Shown: positions 42,431 through 53,935, numbered from the stretch's first letter. The stretch is 64,000 bases of DNA from Erinaceus europaeus (GCF_950295315.1 NC_080165.1:2746701-2810700), one strand, 5' to 3'. Notes: generated from the sequence alone by a model not told the origin. A program made the numbers and translations.

Positions 42431-43449
42431 TACAAATACTGGTAGACAGCACTGCATGCTGTCATTGTATCAGGTACTAGTGATTTCATGTGATTCAAAT
42501 TTGAGGTGAATCATGTTAAATTCTACATGGAGTTCCATTCTCTTTTTTAAACTTTTATTTATTAATAAGTGGGCAAACCAGTAAACTATAGAGGAAGCAC
42601 TCACAGAGTGGAGTCCTGAGGATTACTTTGTTCAAGTTCACACATTTGGAAAAGGGACACATGCTCATAGCATAGAGATTTACACAGGAAAAGGGAATTT
42701 TTATTTGGTGGAGGGATATTTCTGCCCTGAAACAAGGGGAGGAGCCAATGAAAAGGAAGTGCTGGTTGGCATCAGAAGGGGTATAACTGGGAAACAGAAG
42801 GGTGGGAAGGGGTCTTTGGTTCCCCACTTCTCTCCTCTATTAAGGGTCCATAGGCCCTCGGGACATCCTGTCCCCAAGTCTCTTCTCTTTCTTAAAAATC
42901 TACACATTGCACAGTTAAATAAAGGATCTAGAAATTGCACCTTTGAACTCCTGTCCTGTGAAAATTCCATTTTATAGATACAATGAGGAACCTGTGAGGG
43001 ACGGCCAGGCATGACCACCTGGGATTCCCCCCAAACAGAACAGCTCTGGCTATGTGATGGGTGCTGGGGATCCAACGAAGGATTTGACACTTAATTGACA
43101 GTTCAGTGCTCTGTCTACTGGGCCGCCCCTAGGCTGCAGGATTAGTTTCCAGTATCTCTACTCAGAGATCAAACCAGAGCAAAGTAATGTCTAGACGGTA
43201 ACCAATGTAATTGCTTTGTTTTGCTGATGAGTAATTCTTATGTTGCACAAATCAAACATTAGTTTTCATAATAGCAAAGAGAAGATTTTAATACATGTTC
43301 AAGTTAATTGTGCCGCGAATTTAAATTAATTTGTACATTTATATAAGATTCAGTTAAATACATATATTATTTAGTAAATAAGAAACAGAATAAAAATTAA
43401 ACAAGACACAAGCATTATATCATTGTTTCAGTGATTATCAAAATTTTGT
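42431..43449. other. Unique sequence, AT-rich at 43180-43440
   Basis: Holds a possible tRNA-like SINE relic at 43010-43132 (separate entry). Frames of 90-129 codons around 42700-43090 occur on both strands without recognisable features. Confidence 0.4.
43010..43132 (-). mobile_element. Possible tRNA-like SINE relic
   Basis: In sense it reads GGGGCGGCCCAGTAGACAGA, GCACTGAACTGTCAATTAAG and TTGGATCCCCAGCACCC, which is weakly tRNA-like with a B-box-like part. Family unassigned. Confidence 0.35.
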
Positions 43450-43668
43450 GGGGCCCGGTGATGGCACACCTGGTTGAGTGCACATGTCACAGTGCACAAG
43501 GACCCAGGTTCAAGCTTCAGGGGGAAAGCTTTATGAGTGGTGAAGCAGGGCTGTAGATGTCTCTCTCTCTCTCTCTCCCTCTCTCTCCCTCTCTCTCACT
43601 CTCTTTCTCTCCCTTTTCTCTCAATTTTTATCTCTACCCAATAAGTAAATAAAGGTAATTTTTTTTTA
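43450..43668 (+). mobile_element. SINE-B
   Basis: GGGGCCCGGTGATGGCACACC head, CACAAGGACCCAGGTTCAAG B box, GGGGGAAAGCTTTATGAGTG and a long CT-rich body (43557-43620), ending CCCAATAAGTAAATAAAGG. Confidence 0.93.
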
Positions 43669-44350
43669 AAAAAATGATAATTCTTTTCCATTATTCCACG
43701 GAAGTGCCATCCATATCTTTTCAAGGTAAACTATGGTGTATTCATGAGATTAAGTAAATATTATGTGATATATTTTAGAAGCCAATGATGATATCCTAAA
43801 TCTAGAAGAATAAATATAACATGTTAGGGGATTATAATAACATTAAAAAGGATAAAATTCATTTATAATTGAATCATTAGAGAAATGGTAACCATACTGA
43901 TGCCAGACTTGGAATCTAACCATCAAGCTGACCTCTTCTTTTTGAGAAAAATCATACCAAGTTGTAAGAACAACAAACTCCAAAAGGAACTGACAAGCAT
44001 TTACTTTCTCTGTCCCTGATTTACTAGAAGTGCCATCAATGACTTAGAAAGTGAGCTTTACTTTCGGGTGGGAACGGCTTCCATTCAGAGCTGAAGCCCA
44101 AAGCCTTTCAATGTGCATATAGAACACAGCTGTTTAGTCATTGCACCGCTTCCTGCTGATGATGACACTGGCTTAGGAAGCGGATTCAAAGCACAAATGG
44201 GGCAGTGTCCCAGTAGAGAGTGTCCACCATGTCCGTCCTGTAGTAGATGTGTCACACCTGCTCCAGTCAAAGTACGACAGAGTTCCTCACCTCCTTCGGG
44301 ATCCATGCAGGGGCCAGTGGTCAGTGAGTGGTCACGAATAGCAATCGCTT
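43669..44350. other. Unique sequence
   Basis: No repeat or exon recognised. Confidence 0.4.
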
Positions 44351-44351
44351 G

Positions 44352-44398
<47 letters not shown>

Positions 44399-44401
44399 TC
44401 C
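44352..44401. repeat. (CTTT)n in SINE tail
   Basis: About 12 CTTT units directly before the tail end of an antisense SINE-A. Confidence 0.93.
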
Positions 44402-44636
44402 CTTTTGTTGCCCTTGTTGTTTTTTATTGTTGTTATTGATGTTGTCGTTGTTGTTGGATAGGACAGAGAGAAATGGAGGGAGGATGGGAGGACAGAGATG
44501 GGGAAAGAAAGACACCTGCAGACCTGCTTCACCGCCTGTGAAGCGACTCCCCTGCAGGCTTGAACTGGGATCCTTACACCAGTCCTTGTGCTTTGTGCCA
44601 CATGCGCTTAACCCACTGTGGTACCACCCAACTCCC
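44400..44636 (-). mobile_element. SINE-A, antisense
   Basis: CCTTTTGTTGCCCTTGTTG, ATAGGACAGAGAGAAATGG, CTTCACCGCCTGTGAAGCG, GGCTTGAACTGGGATCC and CCACCCAACTCCC. About 10 bp next to the B box are missing. Confidence 0.95.
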
Positions 44637-45079
44637 AGCTCTGTCTTTCATGGCTTTTGGTCACCAGCCGAAGACAGTGTTCTGAGGATATTCCCAGCAC
44701 AGTCTGGAACACAAGCAGATGGCAGGTCTTGTTGGGCAGCAAGGCATACTGTTTTTGGCTGTGTAACATGGCCACTTTTAGGTCAACTATTAATGAAATT
44801 ATGTAGTTAAAATTTAAGGTGATTCATTCTAAAGTCTAGATGGAATTCTTATTTCAAGGATCATGACTCAGAGATGATACCTGTCAGGCTGTGCATGAGA
44901 TACCGCTATCCAAGAAATTAATCCCCAGCTGAGAGGCCTTCCTAGTCAAGGAATGAGCAGTATCCCAGCTCACAGCCTTGTGAAATACAGGAGAGTACTG
45001 GTTAGGAGAAAATTAAGAGCAAGTCACAGTTTAAATAAATGTAGTTTTTTGTTTGTTTTGTTTTTTTTTAAGAAAATTC
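44637..45079. other. Unique sequence
   Basis: No repeat or exon recognised; T-rich near 45040-45070. Confidence 0.4.
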
Positions 45080-45940
45080 TTTCTCTCCATACTCCTACCA
45101 GGGAAGAGAAAATTGACAAACTGTTCTCCATAACAGAACCAAGTATAATGCCTAGGAGACAACAACTTGTCTATAAAGTTACAGAAGAATTATAACAAGG
45201 ATTATTGACTAATTGACCTGTTGTTGCCTGAGTGGTCATGACCAAGACACTCAACTTTATGCTGGGAGAGTGCTTTGGACTATACTACACTCTGTCCCCC
45301 AGAACCAGGAAGTAGAAAGCCCTAATCTCTACCATGTGGAGATACAGGAAAAAGATGCAAATCTTGACCAAGCATACTGGTACCTGGATGCCATATATCC
45401 AAACTCCAAAACAGTAGGAAGATACAAATCTTTCACTAAGTATAGCCCCAGAGGCTATAGCTTCTTAGTTTCTTACAACATGAAGACCCTTAATCTCATC
45501 TCCTGTATTCTTACCTTTCAGTTCCTGTTTACTAAACAATTTGTTCTGTTTTGTATCTTAATGCTTTTCAGCTACCAAGTTGCAGATGTTATCATGACAC
45601 CAACCTGACTTCCCTGGGCAGACGACCTCACCAGTGTGTCCTGGAACCTCCCCTCCCCAGAGTCCTGTCCCACTAGGGAAAGACAGAGATAGTCCGGGGG
45701 TGTGGATCCACCTGCCAACACCCATGTCCAGTGGAGAAGCAATTACAGAAGCCAGAACTCCCACTTTCTGCTCCCCATAAAGAATTTTGGTCCATGCTCC
45801 CAGAGGGATAAACAATAGGGAAGTTTCCAATGGATGGGATGGGACAGGGAACTATGGTGGTGGGACTTGTATGGAATCATACTCCTCATATCCCACAATC
45901 TTGTCAGACATTATTATCACAAATAAAAAAAAATTTCATT
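45080..45940 (+). mobile_element. R1, long sense copy
   Basis: The 3' part is standard R1 (ACATGAAGACCCTTAATCTC, CTAGGGAAAGACAGAG, AGGGATAAACAATAGGG, A-rich tail). The 5' part (GACCTGTTGTTGCCTGAGTG, CAAGATACAAATC-type blocks) differs from the 32965 copy and may be an R1 subfamily or a separate older segment. A 131-codon frame (45213-45608) crosses from this 5' part into standard R1 and is not supported as a gene. Confidence 0.7.
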
Positions 45941-47916
45941 AAAATTACTCAGTCTGTAGTATTTGTTGTGACAACACAAACAAACTAATACAGAGGACAG
46001 ATGGTGCATTAGAGAAAAAGAGATATAGGACCCTCGGGATTTAAATTTCCACATGATATTGAAGATATACTATATTTGTGCAGGCTGTGCACTGAGTCTG
46101 ATATCACAGAATATGGGTAAATTTAGAGACTTGGTCTTTCCTGGGTCAGTCTTCTGAGCCCCAAAGGAAACTAGCCCTACAGGTTTCAGTCAGGGAGTGT
46201 GACCATATAACCCTAGTGAGGGAGTTCCCTACCAAAAGCAGATGAGCGGGGAGAATATCCTGCACACAGACAAGGACTCCAGACCATGATGACTCGGGAA
46301 GGGAATATTATTCAGGAAAGAAGTACCATCAAGATCCAAGTTGTTGAAAGCACCCATCTGGTGCTTCTCTCAATAGCAGAGGACCAAGTGATCAAAATGG
46401 AATTATATTGGTGTGGAAATCAAAGAAGAAAGGAGGAGATACAGAGTGGAACTGAAGTATTGATTGTGATATTTTATATCATGAGTGATAGAGGATAGCC
46501 ACAAGTAGTTGATTCAATTATTAGGAAAAATATTTTTTTCCATATTACAACCCCCAAATTTGAAGCATTCCTCTAACCATTTATGGTCATGTTTCATAAC
46601 ATAATTACTTTTATTTCTCAGAAGGTTTATGCTAGCCATATGAAAACATTTTTGAATACTTTACATCAAAAGAAATCAAGTCAGTTCCTGTAACCAACAT
46701 GCATTAGTTGAGCACTTATAATGAAGGAAATTTCAAAGAAGAAAAACTATACTGCCCCTGACATCAATTAAGTTCAAGGATTAGAAGGAAAGCTCAAAAC
46801 TCATTCAAGCATTCACTTCAACAATTAAATATTTATGACATTCATATAATTTCTTTTCTCATTGAATACATTTTGTTACTATTTAATTAGAATTTTACAA
46901 AAGAATGCATTGTTATTTAAACTGTTCAGGCAAGCATGTTAATGATAACATATATTCAAAAAGAGAGATTGTATTCCAGTTAATTATCTTAGAAAACCAA
47001 TGATTTGTACACGTAGAACAAATTTTGATTGAACATCTCACTGCAAATAGTTTCTAAGTGAAATTACAGGAATCATTAGGCAGAGAACACATGATAAAGA
47101 TCTTCATAATCATTTACTCCACTTCTATTTGGCATTTTTTTTTCTCTCTCTCTCTACAAATAGCTTGCAAATGATTGAAAACAACTAAAAAATTGAGTAA
47201 CAACTTTCAATATTTATCTATGAAGTGTATACCCTTTCGTGTTGTCTTAATAATATTTTTAAATATAGCCTATATACCTGTCCTTAAGTTTCTAAATGTT
47301 ATTCTTCTAAACTCAAGAACTCTTGGTTAATGATCTTTCTGCTATGTTACCAGCTTCCGTTAACTTCATCAACACCTCCTAATGAATGGTGTTTCTTTTA
47401 TTCCTTAGCTCCTATGAATATGGTAAAGTTTTTTGGTCAACATACTCTACCAGTATTTCAGTTTTGTTTCTAATTCTTTCCAGCCTAATTCCTTCAGCAT
47501 CCCTATTTCTTTCATTGCTCACTAAGACAGCTTTCTCATGTCTCCAATGTGTACATGTCACATCTCCCCTTTAGAACTTTTATGCAAACTATCTATATTT
47601 AAAAGTGCATAGAACAAATCTGGTGGGTAACGTTTTGTTGCTTGACGAAGTTTATATACATGTACTCTGCATAATGGCAGTCTAATCCTACAGTCTCATC
47701 CCTAATTCTTGCTAATCTCCTTTATTTATACTGTAGCTGCATTTTCTCCACCCAGAGACCATGAATGTTAAGGCTATATTGGCCAGAACTGAGTATAAAG
47801 TATGTCGTGGTAACAAACAGCTTCTTAATCAGTTACTGAAAGAGACAGAAGTTCATTGAATACTTAGAAGGTTCCTTTCACTCATAAATGCAGCCTGAGA
47901 GCAGCTGCATTAATTC
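45941..47916. other. Unique AT-rich sequence
   Basis: No clear repeat. The block at 46850-47110 is AT-rich with many TAAT and ATTA cores. Low-complexity T/CT at 47137-47156. A 70-codon frame at 46286-46498 is unsupported. Confidence 0.4.
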
Positions 47917-48690
47917 CGAGGTCACAGAATGCCTTTCCAGGGTCACAGAAAACCTTTCTAGGGTCACAGAATACCTTTCCAGGGTCACAGAATACCTTTC
48001 CAGGGTCACAGAATACCTTTCCAGGATCACAGAATACCTTTCCAGGGTCACAGAATGCCTTTCCAGGGTCACAGAAAACCTTTCCAGGGTCACAGAATAC
48101 CTTTCCAGGGTCACAGAAAACCTTTCCAGGGTCACAGAGTACCTTTCCAGGATCACAGAATACCTTTCCAGGGTCACAGAATACCTTTCCAGGGTCACAG
48201 AATGCCTTTCCAGGGTCACAGAAAACCTTTCCAGGGTCACAGAATACCTTTCCAGGGTCACAGAATACCTTTCCAGGGTCACAGAATACCTTTCCAGGAT
48301 CACAGAATACCTTTCCAGGGTCACAGAATGCCTTTCCAGGGTCACAGAATGCCTTTCCAGGGTCACAGAAAACCTTTCCAGGGTCACAGAATACCTTTCC
48401 AGGGTCACAGAAAACCTTTCCAGGGTCACAGAGTACCTTTCCAGGATCACAGAGTACCTTTCCAGGATCACAGAATACCTTTCCAGGGTCACAGAATACC
48501 TTTCCAGGGTCACAGAATGCCTTTCCAGGGTCACAGAAAACCTTTCCGGGGTCACAGAATACCTTTCCAGGGTCACAGAATACCTTTCCAGGGTCACAGA
48601 GTACCTTTCCAGGGTCACAGAGTACCTTTCCAGGGTCACAGAATGCCTTTCCAGGGTCATAGAATGCCTTTCCAGGGTCATAGAATGCCT
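47917..48690 (+). repeat. 21-bp minisatellite, ~37 units
   Basis: A unit close to CCAGGGTCACAGAATACCTT plus one T repeats about 37 times with variants at two or three positions (GAATACC, GAATGCC, GAAAACC, GAGTACC; GGGTCAC or GGATCAC). As 21 is divisible by 3, several frames on both strands stay open for 219-284 codons (e.g. repeats of YLSRVTE). No start context, splice site or neighbouring exon supports translation. Confidence 0.97.
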
Positions 48691-48801
48691 AGTATCACTT
48701 CTTGTACAATTTAAGTGGGGAGTGACACTCCCATTCTATTAGAAAAGTCAAATCATATGGACACAACTTTTCTGTATAATAAATTGTACTTTTCCTTTAA
48801 A

Positions 48802-49063
48802 TAATTATTTATTCATCTCCTCTTGTTTTTTTATTGTTGTAGTTATTATCGTTGTCATTGATGTTGGATAGGACAGAGAGAAATTGAGAGAGGAGGGGAA
48901 GACAGAGAGGGGGAGAGAAAGACAGACACATGCAGACCTGTTTCACCGCCTGTGCAGCGACTCCCCTGCAGGTGGGGAGCTGGGGGCTCGAACCAGGATC
49001 CTTATGCCTACCCTTGTGCTTTGTACCACCTGAGCTTAACCCGCTGTGCTACAGCTCAACTCC
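48802..49063 (-). mobile_element. SINE-A, antisense
   Basis: TATTTATTCATCTCCTCTTG, GGATAGGACAGAGAGAAATTG, TTTCACCGCCTGTGCAGCG, GGGGCTCGAACCAGGATCC and TGCTACAGCTCAACTCCC. Confidence 0.95.
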
Positions 49064-49399
49064 CAAAATCTTTTTTAAATTCTTCATTTTCATGTACTTT
49101 TACCTGTCCTCTGATGTCTTGTAAAGTCGTTTCATGAATACTCTCAATATATTGCAATTATAGCATCAGTAAAAATAAAAGCTGCCACAGTATCTCTTTG
49201 AGGATCCACTGCTGTTAAGCACAGTTTTGAGTTGTTCACAAATATTGTCTTAATTCAACTTGTACAAACCTTTGCTGTTTGACATACATTCTTCTGGCAG
49301 AGAAGTGAGTTCCAGATCATAAAATCTAAAGGAGTTGGTTGAATTGTCACACCTGATAAATAGATAAGTCAAGGTTTGAATCCTACTTTGGTTATAGAG
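49064..49399. other. Unique sequence
   Basis: No repeat or exon recognised. Confidence 0.4.
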
Positions 49400-49640
49400 A
49401 CTCTTTTTTTTTTCATTCAGTTTTATGTTTTTATTATTTATAAAAAGGAAACATTGACAAAACCATAGGATAAGAGAGATACAACTCCACACAATTCCTA
49501 CCACCAGAACTCCGTATCCCATCCCCTCCCCTGATAGCTTTCCTATTCTTTATCCCTCTGGGAGTATGGACCCAGGGTCATTGTGGGATGCAGAAGGTGG
49601 AAGGTCTGGCTTCTGTAATTGCTTCCCCGCTGAACATGGG
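49400..49640 (-). mobile_element. R1 3' end, antisense
   Basis: TTTTTATTATTTATAAAAAGG, TTGACAAAACCATAGGATAA, TTCCTACCACCAGAACTCC, CCCTCTGGGAGTATGGACCC and CCCCGCTGAACATGGG, where it stops and joins sense-strand L1. Confidence 0.88.
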
Positions 49641-49742
49641 TGCCCAGGTGCCCAACAACACATGAGTGGCTGAGAAAATTGCAGTATACATACACAAAGA
49701 AATACTACACAGCTATTAAGAACAATGGACCCACCCTCTCTG
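49641..49742 (+). pseudogene. L1 ORF2 3' end fragment, left of LTR
   Basis: CCCAGGTGCCCAACAACACA, TGAGTGGCTGAGAAAATTGC and GAAATACTACACAGCTATTAA belong to the L1 ORF2 C-terminal region. Interrupted by the LTR at 49743 and continued at 50218. Confidence 0.85.
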
Positions 49743-50217
49743 TGTTGGTATGCATGAGACCCCTTCTGTTTCATTTGGTTTAAATCCCCCCTGCTTAACA
49801 CCATTCTATTTACATAACCACTTCATTCTATTTACATAACCGCTGTTAACAAGCACCTCCCTCCAGGGCATTGGTTCAATCCTCACTGTTTCATGTTATG
49901 TTTTTGCTCCACCCCCCCTCCTTGTCACACCCTGATCCCTTCTTTGTCATACCCTGATTTTCACCAGTCACTTTTCTCTCCACCCTCTCTATGTCACATC
50001 CTGTTTCCACCCTACTTGGGAAGTATATATAAAGACAGCATTGTGAGTTTTAGAGTACTGTACTGTACTTTGAGTTTAACTTAGCTCGTCTTAGATTGTG
50101 CTGCGTCTTGCATGAATAAAGAGATACTGCCTACAGCTCAACCATGAGTCCCTGGTCATCTGTTACCCGCCCGTGAAGCCAGCCTGGCGAAAACAACATA
50201 ACCCGTCGAAAACAACA
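49743..50217 (+). mobile_element. Solo ERV LTR (family D/E-like) with 6-bp TSD
   Basis: TGTTGGTATGC to AAAACAACA, 475 bp. TATATAAAG TATA box near 50025-50033 and AATAAA at 50115-50120. TCTCTG lies at 49737-49742 and 50218-50223. Removing the LTR and one TSD restores a continuous L1 3' end, so insertion into L1 is directly visible. The central part (GTCACACCCTGATCCCTTC, CCTGATTTTCACCAGTCAC) is shared with the LTR at 55225. Confidence 0.95.
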
Positions 50218-50485
50218 TCTCTGACCCATCTTAGATGGAGCTAGAAGGAATTATGTTAAGTGAGCTAAGTCAAAAAGACAAAGATGAGTATGGGATGATC
50301 CCACTCATCAACAGAAGTTGAGAAAGAAGAGCAGAAAGGGAAACTAAAAGCAGAATTTGACTGGATTTGGAGTAGGGCACCAAAGTAAAAACCCTGGGGG
50401 TGAGGTTGAGGGTGGATGTTCGGCTTCTCAGGGTTGGAGGGTGGGTGGGAGATGGGATGAACACAGTCTTTTGGTTATAGAGACT
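50218..50485 (+). mobile_element. L1 3' end, right of LTR
   Basis: CCATCTTAGATGGAGCTAGA, GTTAAGTGAGCTAAGTCAAA, GGGATGATCCCACTCATCAA, GTAGGGCACCAAAGTAAAAA and GAACACAGTCTTTTGG. The very end of the 3' UTR is missing. Confidence 0.88.
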
Positions 50486-51689
50486 CTTAGCTACCCAAAT
50501 TCTATAATCTTTAAATTGCATAGTAAAAGCCACTTTGAGTTCTTCAAATCCACAGCCATGTTTGTATTCCTTCCATGTTAGGAGTTTTGCACAAGTGCTT
50601 TATGAATTATTTCAGATCATGGGCTTACTTTCTACTGACTGTCTAACCCTCTCTCCTATTTAATGCTAAACCTCTTTTAAATATGTAGTTTGATTCTCTT
50701 ATAGAAAAAGACACTGGAAATCCTAGATGCACACAACAGAAATCTTGTTAATCAGCCTTTGCCATGAAACTATGAATCTATTGGTAAAGCAATGTCACTG
50801 CTTCTGGATTCCAGTTGGCCGGTCGTGAACGTGCAAAAGAATAATAGGAATGTAAAATGGAAACCTCCATAGGGCGCCATTTTAGAGTTCAGTGCACAAT
50901 ACAAGTCTGCCTCTACGAGGCAACTTGGCTGCAATATTTGAAATATATCTAGTTTCACTGCATTTTAGCAGCCCATTTACATGTTATGAACTCTGACTAC
51001 ATTAATTAGAGCTGCCACTTTCTATAAATAAATATAAGTAGCAAATAAAATTCCTATTCAATATTGCTTTGCACTTCTCTGGGCTTCACCTGTCAGTAAA
51101 TGGGTTAGAGTCTTTGATAGTTATTTTACACTGAGCTTGGTTATAATTGGTGTGAAAGTAAGGAAATTACATCATAATTTTAGAAGCAATCGAGCTACCA
51201 TATGCTTGCATTACAATATAGCTGCTGGTTGTGTTTGCAGATTACACATGCCCCAGGCATCCTTCAGAGTCATTTCAATTTATTTAGACAAACATCTACA
51301 TACAATCCATCTGAATTATGTTTTAAAGGAAAAAAATTGCTTAGTCAAAAAAAACTTTTATTTATGCAACTAATAATCAGGGAAAAGCAAAGTCCTTTAA
51401 ATTTTCTAAATTGCATTGTGAATAAGCAGACATAAAATACTCAGTGCAGAATTCAGTAAGACAAATCAAAGAACATCATATATGTTGTTTTCATATGTGG
51501 TCCTTTGAATCATAAGAGAAATAAATTTAAATAATTAAACCTGTTCAAAATATCAGTAGAATCTTTTTAGGAACTTTTGTCTTCACAGCACAAGAGTTTT
51601 ATGTGGAAAAGGTCAAACTGAGTGTGGTGACTCAAATAAAATTAAAATAAGTAAAATTCAGTGTTCTTTCATACATTGAACAAGATATT
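50486..51689. other. Unique AT-rich sequence
   Basis: No repeat or exon recognised. 50930-51330 has no low complexity and looks like long-retained single-copy DNA. Confidence 0.4.
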
Positions 51690-51993
51690 TTTCTTTTCTT
51701 TCTTTCTTTTTTTCATTTGCCTCCAGGGTTATTACTGGGGCTTGGTGCCTGCACTATGTATTACCTGTCCCTGTGGCCATTGTTGTTGGATAGGACAGAG
51801 AGAAACAGAGAGAAGAGGGGAAGACAGAAGAGGAGGAGAGAAAGACAGACACCTGCAGACCTGCTTCTCCAGCTGTGAAGTGACTCCCCTGCAGGGGGGT
51901 TGGGGATCCAGGGGCTTGAACCTGGGATCCTTGCACTGGTCTCTGTTCTTCATGACATATGTGCTTAACCTGCTGTGCTACCATCCTACCCCC
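51690..51993 (-). mobile_element. SINE-A (long variant), antisense
   Basis: TTTGCCTCCAGGGTTATTAC, GGGGCTTGGTGCCTGCACTA, GGATAGGACAGAGAGAAACA, GGGGCTTGAACCTGGGATCC and GCTGTGCTACCATCCTACCC. Confidence 0.92.
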
Positions 51994-52080
51994 GGAAGAC
52001 AGACTTTTTAATTGGGACAAATATCTTACTCTTACTTTGAAATTTCATTAATACTTATGAAAATGATGAAGTCAGAGGTG

Positions 52081-52558
52081 TGAGGAGCCAAGATGGTGGC
52101 AAGAAGTCAAGCCTAGGGACCTTGTCAGGAAATTTCTTCAGATCTATATGTCTAGCAAAGAAATCACAGAAAACATGTGGAGCTTCAGAGAATGGGATGC
52201 AAAAAATTCACAAAAGAAACCTGTCACCTCTGTGAACAACAGAAATAAGAACATTGTTTCCACTCCCAAGTCTCAAAGAAGGGATTCAAATCTCTGGAGG
52301 TTATATTCTGGAGCTTACCTGCATCTAGCCCCCAACTGAAAAAGAAACTACAAGGCCACATTCTGGAAGTAAACCTGACCAGGTTCCACCAGAAAAAAAA
52401 AAAAAAAAAATACTGTGAAATAAGTTAGACTGGTAGAGTCAGAAAAACACTAAATTACAGCAGTACAGAGCCAGCAACTCCCCAGAACACAGGCATGAGG
52501 GTACCGAACTTCCCCTGTGAGAACTTGTTTAAGCTGGCTGCCTAGAGAGTGAGGCCAG
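52081..52558 (+). mobile_element. L1 5' UTR, left part
   Basis: GAGGAGCCAAGATGGTGGCA matches the start of the mammalian L1 5' UTR. The following 450 bp, with an A run at 52393-52410, lack other repeats. It is interrupted near 52559 by an R1 insertion. Confidence 0.6.
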
Positions 52559-52990
52559 GCTACCCGGCACAACGATTTGTTTGGCTTTGTATGTTAACTC
52601 TATTTTCAGCCACCAGATTCCAGATGCTACCATGATGCCAACCAGAAGTCCCTGGACAGACAACCCCACCAATGTGTCCTGGAGCTCCGCTTCCCCAGAT
52701 CCCCACCCCACTAGGGAAAGAGAGAGAGACAGACTGGGAGTATGGATCAACCAACCAATGCCATGTTTAGCAGGGAATCAATTACAGAAGCCAGACCTTC
52801 CACCTTCTGCTCCCCATAATGACCCTGGGTCCATACTCCCAAAGGGATAAAGAATAGGAAAGCTCTCAGGGGAGGGGAAGTGATGTGGAGATCTGGTGGT
52901 AGGAACTGTGTGGAGCTGTACCCCCCTTATCCTACAGTTTTGTTAATGTCTCCTTTTTAAAATAAAATTTAAAAACATTTTTTTAAAAAG
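52559..52990 (+). mobile_element. R1 3' end inside L1 5' UTR
   Basis: ACGATTTGTTTGGCTTTGTA, TCAGCCACCAGATTCCAGAT, CATGATGCCAACCAGAAGTC, CCAAAGGGATAAAGAATAGG and an AATAAAATTTAAAAACA tail. Confidence 0.85.
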
Positions 52991-53565
52991 AAAATATTTG
53001 GATATTATGGATGTGGCTGAGGAGTGAATAGCTTGTGACAACTGGAAGCCAAGACATTAAACCTCTCAGAGAGCTCAATCTCTGCCCAGACTCCCCTAGT
53101 TCCAGCATTGCTCCTAGCCTGAGTCTTCAGAGGAAAGGAGACTGAGCAGGCCTGCTGATGACATAGAAGGGCTCCAGTGGCAGGGCAGAGGAGTGGCCTA
53201 CAGCCTGAACAGAAACACTCCAGAGGGGCGCTTGTCTTCAGACCATCTTAGTCTTACTGTTGAATATGAACACAATGCAGCAGTGGATGGTCTCTTTCTG
53301 ACTGGTTCTGGACTGTGGATCGACAACAGGCAACCAGACAGGTTGTTAATCTGACTCTTGAGGCAACCAGGAAGCCACACCTGAAACCCAGGTCTGTAGC
53401 TCCACCCATCCGCACCACCGAAGCAGAGACTTGCAAAGAAAGGGACTTTGGGAACCTGGATAACCTTCATCTAACCAACCACGTCCGCCAAAGGCTGTGA
53501 GTGGTGGACGTTTGTTTGTTTTTGTACTTGTGCAGTTTGCCTGTGTCTCTCCACAGTTTGAATAC
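52991..53565 (+). mobile_element. Probable L1 5' UTR, right part
   Basis: GC-richer sequence that continues after the R1 insertion, e.g. CTCTGCCCAGACTCCCCTAG and CCTGAAACCCAGGTCTGTAG. Assignment to L1 rests on position and composition only. Frames of 60-90 codons here are unsupported. Confidence 0.4.
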
Positions 53566-53611
53566 AGGGGTGTCACTGGCCTTTGTAGCAGCTACCCTAC
53601 CATACTTTTCT

Positions 53612-53935
53612 TTTCTTTTTTTTTTTTTTCTTTTATCTCCAGATCCTGGATGCTATTTTTTTCACTCAGTTGCTCTTGTTGTTTATCTTTGTTATTATTA
53701 TTGTTGTCATTGCTGTTGTTTTTGGATGGGATAGGACAGAGAGAGATCAAGAGAGGAGGGGAAGACAGAGAGGGGGAGAGAAAGACAGACACCTGTAGAC
53801 CTTCCCAGCTTGTGAGGCAACTCCCCTGCAGGTGGGGGTCCTGGGGCTCAAACTGAGATCATTAAGTTGGTCCTTGCAGCTTCCTGACATGTGTGCTTAA
53901 CCTGCTTTGTAATACAAGTGTATCACTGTCCCTAC
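53612..53935 (-). mobile_element. SINE-A (long variant), antisense
   Basis: TTTTATCTCCAGATCCTGGA, TTGGATGGGATAGGACAGAG, AGAAAGACAGACACCTGTAG and TGGGGCTCAAACTGAGATC, ending near GTATCACTGTCCCTAC. The copy has small deletions. Confidence 0.9.

Noticed and set aside
45213..45608. 131-codon frame that looks protein-like at its start
   Set aside because: Its second half is standard R1 repeat sequence, and no homology or splice context is recognised for the first half.
47878..48742. Open frames of 219-284 codons on both strands (heptapeptide repeats)
   Set aside because: The 21-bp minisatellite keeps every stop-free frame open. No exon context, signal peptide or domain; both strands cannot be coding.
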